In this document: piece by piece, positions 1 to 5,136 of the stretch | How the letters are laid out: every line of letters starts with the position of its first letter | Position numbering within the stretch: the stretch's first letter is position 1 | Assembly: GCA_003224195.1 (NCBI GenBank) | Contig: QHYP01000182.1 | Coordinates: forward strand, 1-7,712 | Origin: Acidobacteriota bacterium | GTDB lineage: Bacteria; Acidobacteriota; Terriglobia; Acidiferrales; UBA7541 | Direction: 5' to 3' | DNA length: 7,712 nucleotides | Notes under the pieces: model-generated | Told to the model about the DNA's origin: nothing | The model's database searches: none | Seen by the model: only the letters and a program-made list of their open reading frames with translations | Program-made: the position numbers and the translations under genes

Positions 1-707
1 CCGGAAGTCATGGTGCCGTGGCCAAAGGCGACGTAGGGCGAGCCGTCCAGGACCGCGGCGGTGGATTGATCCAAAACGGCGGCAGTGGATTGCTGGACGT
101 AAGCAGGTTGCTGACCCTGAGCGTTGTTGTTGCCATTTTGTATGCCGGTTACATCGAGCCACTCGGAGGCGCCGGCCTGGTTCCGCGTGAAATCGTAACC
201 CCGCAAAAGAACGGGATAGAGGACCGGGTGATTCGGGTCTACGCCCGTATCAATGACGGCGACGATTCCGCTACCAGCTACGGCAAAACCGTTATGGGCG
301 TCCGCAAGGCGGATGATCTGGGCAGCGGGCTGGGCCGCGTAACCGTGCCAGACGGACGTGCCGTAATAGTTGACTGGCGACGTGTCATAGAGGCCCGCCG
401 GAATGTTTGGCAGTGGCGTTTGTGGCGCGGGGACAATCTTGTCGGGCTCAATGCTGACGATCCCTAACAACGACTCGACCAGATTCACCACGGTGCTCAG
501 GATGTTGGTAGACGTCACGAGAAACGTCTGGCCAACCGTGCCGTCCAAGTTGCCTTGTACCTGGCAGCCGAGCAACCCACAAAGATTCAAAACGGATGAA
601 AGCCCGCCCGTGGAAACGACGATGTAACGCTGCTGCGCCGTGGCGGGATTGGAACCGGCGAGCATCAGAACAACCAGCGCAAACAGGATCAAAGTCCTGC
701 GTTTCAT
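1..707 (-). CDS. Secreted S8 (subtilisin-like) serine peptidase, N-terminal part, truncated by window edge
   Basis: Reading from ATG at 707 there are 235 residues before the window ends, and the frame is open throughout. Residues 1-24 form a signal peptide (MKRR, a hydrophobic stretch, then ATA before QQ), so the enzyme is exported. Residues about 28-92 begin YIVV and end in IEPD, which resembles an inhibitor I9-type subtilisin propeptide. The catalytic Asp lies in VIDTGVD (D153) and the catalytic His in GHGT (H230). The catalytic Ser would lie beyond the window. D and H are 77 residues apart, against about 32 in subtilisin; the extra length is an Asn/Gln-rich linker followed by QSTAAVLD twice in tandem. 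The residues after the His are GTMTSG instead of the common GTHVAG. The start is supported by the signal peptide and a weak GGGAAGGG Shine-Dalgarno sequence (718-725) 10 nt upstream. It is the last gene seen on the strand. The family call is firm; the substrate is unknown. Confidence 0.9.
   Translation of the reverse strand, partial: MKRRTLILFALVVLMLAGSNPATAQQRYIVVSTGGLSSVLNLCGLLGCQVQGNLDGTVGQTFLVTSTNILSTVVNLVESLLGIVSIEPDKIVPAPQTPLPNIPAGLYDTSPVNYYGTSVWHGYAAQPAAQIIRLADAHNGFAVAGSGIVAVIDTGVDPNHPVLYPVLLRGYDFTRNQAGASEWLDVTGIQNGNNNAQGQQPAYVQQSTAAVLDQSTAAVLDGSPYVAFGHGTMTS
45..92 (-). repeat. Tandem 24-bp repeat inside the S8 peptidase gene
   Basis: Two adjacent 24-nt units (45-68 and 69-92) each encode exactly QSTAAVLD, although they differ at 5 of 24 bases, mostly at third codon positions. 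The preserved peptide with drifting codons suggests selection on the protein and not a very recent duplication. The repeat sits between the catalytic Asp and His, just before GSPYVAFGHGT. Confidence 0.85.
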
Positions 708-779
708 TTTGAGACAGCCCTTCCCGGGGACAACGAATTAGAAATTACTCGAACATTGGCGCGCAGGCTCACCCAATCA

Positions 780-795
780 GTCTGCGAAACCAGAC
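780..795 (-). other. Inverted repeat (5-bp perfect stem, 6-nt loop)
   Basis: On the minus strand GTCTG, a 6-nt loop GTTTCG, then CAGAC. It lies about 73 nt upstream of the S8 start codon. There is no adjacent T-run, so it is not a terminator. It could be an operator half-site pair or an RNA hairpin; a 5-bp stem may also arise by chance. Confidence 0.3.
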
Positions 796-839
796 AGAAT
801 GCACCAATGGTACGAGTATGTATCTCCAACCAGACAACC

Positions 840-871
840 GAACTACCAGTTCCTGGTACTTGCGTACCAAG
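840..871 (-). promoter_or_regulatory. Cluster of three overlapping inverted repeats
   Basis: Three short palindromes share bases. At 852-871 the minus strand reads CTTGGTAC, loop GCAA, GTACCAGG: an 8-bp RNA stem with one G-U wobble and a GNRA tetraloop. At 844-858, TACCAG, loop GAA, CTGGTA forms a perfect 6-bp stem that reuses the 3' arm of the first. At 840-852, GAACT, loop GGT, AGTTC is a third perfect 5-bp stem. The first two RNA stems are mutually exclusive. The largest stem pairs fully only in the minus-strand transcript (the plus strand has a C-A mismatch), which fits function in the transcript of the flanking genes. An operator or structured leader is possible; function is inferred. 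Confidence 0.4.
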
Positions 872-908
872 AAAGAAATTCTCCTGCACCGCCCCGGGGA
901 GGTCTTTG

Positions 909-1547
909 TCATCGTGGACCTCCATGGAGCTTGCCCAGCGCATCGCGGAGCGAGATGAGGACTTGCTTGTCCTTGGGACCCGGGAAGGACAGCTCCAGGT
1001 CGCCGCTGTTTTCGATCTCGCCGCGGAATTCGCCGAATTGATTGGTGACGGCATGAATGACCTTGCCGCGCCGATTCGACACCATCACCGGGACGTCGCG
1101 TCCAACGACATCCGGACGGCTCAGGTCGAGCAACTGCCCGGTCACGACCAGGCGGTTCGTGCCCGGCGTGGCCTCGATTTCCAAATCCAGTTGATAAGGA
1201 TCAGCGCGATAGAGCATCTGTCTGGCACTCATGTCGGCCGAGCGGAGGCCTGCAAGTCCAGGCTGGAGAAAGCTATCGAAGAGCAGCCTGACTCCGCCGC
1301 GAATTTTCTTGCCTTTCGCCACCAGTCCGGAGGTTACAAAACTGGCCTTGACGACGCGGAGCGTGTCGGCCGGAGGCTGGTAACTGGCTTCCCGAGTTAG
1401 TGCTTGCCGAACGCCGCCCCACATCGCGGCCATCCGCAGGCAGCTCCGGCAACCGTCATCCAGGTGCTTTCGCAACTGAACTTTCTTGGGCTCCGCGAGT
1501 ACTTCATTCGCGTAGTCGATCCATTCCTCTGTCGTAAAATGGTTCAT
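909..1547 (-). CDS. Soluble zinc-finger anti-sigma-like protein with C-terminal beta-rich domain
   Basis: A 212-residue protein. The N-terminal domain carries HLDDGCRSC (H28, C33, C36), an H-x4-C-x2-C pattern close to the zinc-binding core of zf-HC2/ZAS anti-sigma factors. Upstream of it is a short acidic helix (TTEEWIDYANEVL). The middle (about 60-115) is basic, then contains LRSADMSARQMLY. Residues about 118-205 look like a carboxypeptidase-regulatory or Cna-B type beta sandwich, with NQFGEFRGEI as the typical N-x-FGEF strand turn. No membrane segment is visible, so it is probably cytosolic, unlike classical membrane-bound ECF anti-sigma factors. ATG at 1547 is chosen over the adjacent ATG at 1550 because GGGGGAG (1553-1559) is 5 nt from the former and only 2 nt from the latter. 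It follows the TPR-CHAT gene by 110 nt on the same strand. The likely partner is the sigma factor at 4543-5136; this is inference from domain type and proximity. Confidence 0.8.
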   Translation of the reverse strand: MNHFTTEEWIDYANEVLAEPKKVQLRKHLDDGCRSCLRMAAMWGGVRQALTREASYQPPADTLRVVKASFVTSGLVAKGKKIRGGVRLLFDSFLQPGLAGLRSADMSARQMLYRADPYQLDLEIEATPGTNRLVVTGQLLDLSRPDVVGRDVPVMVSNRRGKVIHAVTNQFGEFRGEIENSGDLELSFPGPKDKQVLISLRDALGKLHGGPR

Positions 1548-1552
1548 CATTA

Positions 1553-1559
1553 CTCCCCC
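1553..1559 (-). promoter_or_regulatory. Ribosome binding site deciding the start of the zinc-finger gene
   Basis: GGGGGAG on the minus strand is followed by two ATG codons in tandem. Spacing is 2 nt to the first ATG (1550) and 5 nt to the second (1547), which favours the second. Confidence 0.6.
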
Positions 1560-1573
1560 ATCTTCCTAACTTC

Positions 1574-1595
1574 GCCTGGTCCGATGGGGCCAGGC
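1574..1595 (-). other. Hairpin in the leader of the zinc-finger gene
   Basis: GCCTGG and CCAGGC form a perfect 6-bp outer stem, extended by one mismatch and two more G-C pairs to a 4-nt loop. It is not followed by T residues. It could be a transcript-stabilising or leader structure. Confidence 0.35.
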
Positions 1596-1657
1596 CCGCA
1601 CGCCATACCCTGTCCATAAGAGAAAGGAGAGGGGCAAAAAATAGGGGTCCAGAGAGT

Positions 1658-4546
1658 TCAGTTAATCCCTGTGGAATCAGTGAGTTTACCGACGAGGATA
1701 AAGGGGGCCCAGAAGTAGGGGTGGGGAGTTTGCCGGCGGATTTCTTGCATGGCGCTTTGGAGCGCCTGCGGCATATCGCGGGATGCCATGTAGTTCGTGT
1801 AGAAGCTGCGCATCAATCTGGCCGTGCTGCGATCATGAACATCCCAGAGCGTAAGCAATAAGGAGGCAGCGCCGGCACAAAACAGGCCGCGCTGCAGTCC
1901 GAGGAGCTCATCCCCCGCGGCGACAACGTTCATGCCCGTGGCGCAACCGCTGAGGGTTACGAGACTCGCGCCGAGCCGCACTTGATAGAGGTCGTACAGG
2001 TTCAGATAGCCGTCGCCCAAACGAATGGCGGAGAACATGGGGTTGTCCTGGCGATAGACGCCGTGCGTGGCGATGTGGAGGAGGCCGCAGCTCGGGCCGC
2101 GTTCGCGGAGAACGGCGGAGGTGGCCTGTTCTCCCAGAAAGAGCTGCGCTCCGGGGAGCAGCGAGGCGACCGATTCGGCCTCCGGAAGAATGTGCGGCGC
2201 GCGCTCGTCGGGAATGCCGAAAACGAGAGATGCGGGATTCCGAGCGGCGGGCTTTTCCTGGCAAACGTGAAAGATGGTGGCGCTCGGCGCGTACGAGACG
2301 CTGAAAGAATCGCAAAGATACTGGTCGCCCTCCCGCAGGGCGTGGAAGGGAAGAAAATGGAGAGGTCCATGGGGAACAAAGATCAGATGCTTTCCGGATA
2401 AGAGCGGGCGGATTGGGGCGATGAGTTCCGCATAGAGCGATTCCAAATGGCTCTGCGTGGCCCGGAAAAAGGGCCCTTCAAATTGCTGGAGATAGGCCTT
2501 GCCCATGCGGAATTTGGAGAGTTGGAAGCGAAGCAGATTCAGAATATGTGTGACCCGCGAAAGAACCGTGACGGGATGAATTTCGACGGCGCTGCGGGTG
2601 AGGACCGCCGCTACGACGCGCTCCCCGACCGTGAAGTACTCGACCAAGGTCGCGCTCCGCGGGAGGCCCGCCTGCACTTTTTCGAGCGAGAATTCGCCCG
2701 CCGCTTCGAGTGTTGCGTTCTCCCGTTCATGAGCAGGCAACTCGCGCAGCGTGCGGAGCAGGTCGTGCTCGCGCGAGTGGGCTTGCTGCTGCAATTGCTG
2801 GAGGCGATCGCGGGACATTTCTTCGGGACGAAGCTGTTCCAGCTCGATGCGGTGGTAATACCAGTTGAGTTCCTCGCGCAGGTCGCGGATCCGCCGCACC
2901 AACTCGCTCTGCCCGGAGTCTCCCATCGGAAGACTCTGCCCGCTCTGGAAGATCAATTCACTCATGCTGCGCGATTTCGCGGCTTCCATCCAACCGAAGG
3001 CCTCGGTAGGGGAGATTTCTCCATCGGGCGCACTGAGATACAAGGCCAGCAACGCTTCATAGACCTGCAAACGGTTCTTCACGAAGGAAATCTTCAGTTC
3101 GTCGCCACGCAAGTGGCTGCGGAGCGTCTCTAGAGTTTTGCGCGCCTCCTGAAAAGCGGCGAAGGCCGTCTTGCGGTCGCCGCGCCCCTGAGCAATCTGC
3201 CCGAGGAGAAACTGGGCTTGATAGGCAAGGACGGGCGCTTGGAGGTGCGAGAGTCTGGCTAGAGCGGACTGCGTTTCCTTCTGAGCTTCTGCGAGATCGC
3301 CGACTTGCAAGGCGATCCGGGCCAGCAAAAGGTGGGCGAGCGCGGCCTTGCCGTGAAGCAAGGAAGTATCAAAAAAGGCAGCCGCACCGGCACAGAGGCG
3401 GCGCGCCTCAAAATGGCGCCCTTCGTGGAAGAGGAGAAGGGCCTGGTAAAGATCGAGAAGCCAGGGCCAGATGAGATTTTTTTCTTGCGCGAACATTTCG
3501 CGCGCCTTTGCAAACAGTTCAAGGGCCTGCACAGCCTTCCCCTGCTGGCCATAAGCGATGGCTTCGTCCGCGAGGGTCTTCGCGGCCTCGTAACCCATGT
3601 TCAATTCTTGAAAGCGGCGAAATCCTTCGTGCGCCATTTCGCGCGCCTCCTCGCTCAGGTTCAGCTCGAGGTAGATGTCGGAGAGGTCGAGGTGGCAAAG
3701 AGCGAAATGATACGCATCGCCGATGGCCTGGCAGGCGCGGCGAGCCGCATAGAGCGCCTCGATCGCGCGGCTGTATTCCCCGCGCAAGTAGTACAGGTAG
3801 GCAACGTTGTAGTCGGCTTGCGCGACCAGCAGGGGCATGCCGTTCTGTTCGCAGACCGAGCGGGCTCTCCGGTAGGTGGCGAGCGCCCGGGGAAAGTCGT
3901 TTAGGCTGATGAGGCAGACGGCCATGTTGCTGAGAACCACAGCCATGGCCTCGTCGTCCTTGTACGGCGAAAGGCCCTCATAGGCCCGCTCGTAATGCGC
4001 GAGGGCTTCCTCGAATCGATCCTGGCGGTGATAGATGTTGCCGACGTTGATTTCGAGCCGCGCCAGGCGGAGGGGCTCATTGAGCCTGGTGAAAATATCC
4101 CGCGCCCGGTCCGCGGCATCGAAGGCGCGGTCATATTCGCCAAGAAGAATCAGCGGCTGGATGGAGGTGCTCAGCGTGCGGGCGGCCTCGTTCCAGATGC
4201 CCAGCGTGGCATAAATCTGAAAGGCTTGTTCGTGATGCTCGACGGCGGCGCGATTGTCGCCCGAGACATAGAGAGCATTCGCCTTGGCGCGGAGGCCGAG
4301 GGCAATCTCCTCTTTGCCTCGCAGGCGGCGCCCGATCGACAGCGCAGCTTCGGCAAGCCGCAGGGCATCCTCGGTGTTGACCCGAGCACGCTCGACAACC
4401 AGCTCCGAGAGCTGCCTGACGACCTCGGGTTTCACCAGCGCCCGGTGCCGAGCGAGGAATTTTCGACGCTCCGCCTCCGTGCCGATGCGCGCCAATTCAG
4501 AAAAGAGTTCTTCCGCAGGCGTCTTCTTTGCAGCCACAGGGGTCAC
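1658..4546 (-). CDS. TPR-CHAT protein (caspase-like protease with TPR array)
   Basis: A 962-residue protein counted from GTG at 4546. Residues about 70-475 are TPR-like helical repeats, for example YHRQDRFEEALAHYERA and YLRGEYSRAIEALYAA, a protein- or peptide-binding solenoid. Residues about 545-605 are a Glu/Arg/Gln-rich coiled coil. The C-terminal CHAT domain (about 630-955) contains HGPLHFLPFHAL, the catalytic His in HIATHG (H828, codon 2063-2065) and the catalytic Cys in LSGCATG (C868, codon 1943-1945), followed by GDELLGLQRG, LLTLWDV and YFWAPFILVG. Both dyad residues are present, so an active cysteine protease is likely. CHAT belongs to the caspase/separase clan. No signal peptide or membrane segment: cytosolic. 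A longer start at 4591 is also GTG and lacks a clear ribosome site; 4546 overlaps the sigma stop as GTGA and has GGAGGAG 11 nt upstream, so it is preferred. It directly follows the sigma gene, suggesting joint function. The target is unknown; the neighbouring zinc-finger protein is a candidate. Confidence 0.93.
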   Translation of the reverse strand: MTPVAAKKTPAEELFSELARIGTEAERRKFLARHRALVKPEVVRQLSELVVERARVNTEDALRLAEAALSIGRRLRGKEEIALGLRAKANALYVSGDNRAAVEHHEQAFQIYATLGIWNEAARTLSTSIQPLILLGEYDRAFDAADRARDIFTRLNEPLRLARLEINVGNIYHRQDRFEEALAHYERAYEGLSPYKDDEAMAVVLSNMAVCLISLNDFPRALATYRRARSVCEQNGMPLLVAQADYNVAYLYYLRGEYSRAIEALYAARRACQAIGDAYHFALCHLDLSDIYLELNLSEEAREMAHEGFRRFQELNMGYEAAKTLADEAIAYGQQGKAVQALELFAKAREMFAQEKNLIWPWLLDLYQALLLFHEGRHFEARRLCAGAAAFFDTSLLHGKAALAHLLLARIALQVGDLAEAQKETQSALARLSHLQAPVLAYQAQFLLGQIAQGRGDRKTAFAAFQEARKTLETLRSHLRGDELKISFVKNRLQVYEALLALYLSAPDGEISPTEAFGWMEAAKSRSMSELIFQSGQSLPMGDSGQSELVRRIRDLREELNWYYHRIELEQLRPEEMSRDRLQQLQQQAHSREHDLLRTLRELPAHERENATLEAAGEFSLEKVQAGLPRSATLVEYFTVGERVVAAVLTRSAVEIHPVTVLSRVTHILNLLRFQLSKFRMGKAYLQQFEGPFFRATQSHLESLYAELIAPIRPLLSGKHLIFVPHGPLHFLPFHALREGDQYLCDSFSVSYAPSATIFHVCQEKPAARNPASLVFGIPDERAPHILPEAESVASLLPGAQLFLGEQATSAVLRERGPSCGLLHIATHGVYRQDNPMFSAIRLGDGYLNLYDLYQVRLGASLVTLSGCATGMNVVAAGDELLGLQRGLFCAGAASLLLTLWDVHDRSTARLMRSFYTNYMASRDMPQALQSAMQEIRRQTPHPYFWAPFILVGKLTDSTGIN
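4543..4546 (-). promoter_or_regulatory. GTGA stop/start overlap, sigma factor to TPR-CHAT
   Basis: The last base pair set of the sigma gene (TGA) shares GTGA with the TPR-CHAT start. GGAGGAG (4558-4564), within the last sigma codons, lies 11 nt upstream. This layout favours translational coupling and similar amounts of both proteins. Confidence 0.65.
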
Positions 4547-5136
4547 TGAAAGCCCATCTCCTCCAACAGGCGCCGCAATCGTTCGATGCACTTCTGGCGA
4601 GTGAAACCAATCGACCCGACGGCCAGGCCCAATTCGGCCGCCACTTGTCTATAGGGCCGCGCCGGCGCCTCAAAGAAGAGCATTTCGATCATCCGGCGGC
4701 ATCGCGGGGCGAGCGACGCCATCGCTTCGCGCAGCATCTGTTCTTCCTGGGTCTGGCGGACAAGGTTCTCCGCAACGGCGGGCGCTTCGGGTTCCGGAAG
4801 ATTGGGCTCGGCATCCCGGCTGACGACGCGCTGCTGCTGGCGCTTCCAGTGATAGCACTTGTGGTGCGCCACCTGCATCAACCATTTGGGAAGTGCGCGC
4901 GGCTCGCGCAAATCCGGCAGGCCAATGAGGAGTTCCATGCAGGTTGCCTGGAAGACGTCGGCGGCTTCGTCAGGCGGCAATCCGTACCTCACGGGGATGG
5001 AGTAAATCAGGGCCTTGTACTTGTCAATAAGGCCAGACCAGGCTTCTTCTTTTCCCGCGAGGCATTCTTTCACGAGCCGCGAATCGGTCCACGACACCGC
5101 AGGTGTTTTCTTCTCCCTGATCGCCACGGGTATCAC
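4543..5136 (-). CDS. ECF-type sigma-70 family RNA polymerase sigma factor
   Basis: A 197-residue protein counted from GTG at 5136. Region 2 spans about residues 19-99 (DSRLVKECLAGKEEAW, then AADVFQATCMELL and PKWLMQVAHHKCYHWKR), the core-binding and -10 recognition part. A Pro/Glu-rich linker covers about 100-130. Region 4 spans about 131-191, with the helix-turn-helix RQVAAELGLAVGSIGFTRQK for -35 recognition. Regions 1 and 3 are absent, as usual for ECF factors. The longer frame from 5187 also begins with GTG and would overlap the upstream gene by 55 nt. The GTG at 5136 forms a GTGA overlap with the upstream stop and has GGGAGG (5146-5151) 9 nt before it, so it is preferred. It sits between a solute-binding protein gene and a TPR-CHAT gene, overlapping both by 4 nt. 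The ECF subgroup and promoter targets cannot be assigned from the sequence alone. Confidence 0.92.
   Translation of the reverse strand: MIPVAIREKKTPAVSWTDSRLVKECLAGKEEAWSGLIDKYKALIYSIPVRYGLPPDEAADVFQATCMELLIGLPDLREPRALPKWLMQVAHHKCYHWKRQQQRVVSRDAEPNLPEPEAPAVAENLVRQTQEEQMLREAMASLAPRCRRMIEMLFFEAPARPYRQVAAELGLAVGSIGFTRQKCIERLRRLLEEMGFQ
5133..5136 (-). promoter_or_regulatory. GTGA stop/start overlap, solute-binding protein to sigma factor
   Basis: The TGA stop of the solute-binding protein gene overlaps the GTG start of the sigma gene by the shared GTGA. GGGAGG at 5146-5151 lies within the last codons of the upstream gene, 9 nt from the GTG. This implies that the sigma gene is carried on the transporter transcript. 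Confidence 0.65.

Larger units (their letters stand above)
708..908 (-). other. 201-nt spacer between zinc-finger gene and S8 peptidase gene; palindrome-rich
   Basis: This is the longest non-coding stretch in the window and is less GC-rich than the flanking genes. It holds a cluster of short perfect inverted repeats at 840-871, another at 780-795, and two copies of TGTCTGGTT (minus strand) 40 bp apart. No hairpin is followed by a T-run, so an intrinsic terminator is not supported. I see no convincing sigma-70 promoter; a GGAAC element within the palindromes resembles an ECF -35 box but has no matching -10 box at the right distance. One minus-strand frame stays open across the spacer and stops in an ATGA overlap with the S8 start; it is discussed as a finding and not called as a gene. 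Confidence 0.6.
1548..1657 (-). other. 110-nt spacer between TPR-CHAT and zinc-finger genes, with a hairpin
   Basis: It holds an inverted repeat at 1574-1595 (minus strand GCCTGGCCC, loop CATC, GGACCAGGC; 8 of 9 pairs match), about 27 nt upstream of the ATG. No T-run follows it. A run of six T residues lies nearer the TPR-CHAT stop (about 1636-1641), but no strong stem precedes it, so termination there is not supported. A TTTTTG / 16 bp / TATGGA arrangement gives at best a poor sigma-70 promoter. The zinc-finger gene may be read through from upstream or have its own promoter; the sequence does not decide. Confidence 0.5.

Noticed and set aside
838..856. ECF promoter (GGAAC -35 box) for the S8 gene
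   Set aside because: GGAAC occurs, but no fitting -10 box lies at about 16-17 nt, and no similar box occurs before the zinc-finger gene to support a shared regulon motif.
756..1400. Plus-strand frame of about 214 residues opposite the zinc-finger gene
   Set aside because: Low-complexity, no family features, and antisense to a gene with a clear zinc motif and ribosome site.
1630..1660. T-run after the TPR-CHAT stop as an intrinsic terminator
   Set aside because: Six T residues are present on the minus strand, but only a 4-bp stem with a long loop precedes them.
2447..3904. Long plus-strand open frames opposite the TPR-CHAT gene (for example 2447-3133 and 3305-3904)
   Set aside because: They are antisense to a clearly conserved minus-strand protein, have no recognisable domains, and are expected from GC-rich coding DNA.
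1658..5136. Type III-E CRISPR association of the TPR-CHAT and sigma genes
   Set aside because: No CRISPR repeats, no Cas7-11-like or other Cas gene in the window; only the protease/sigma logic is similar.
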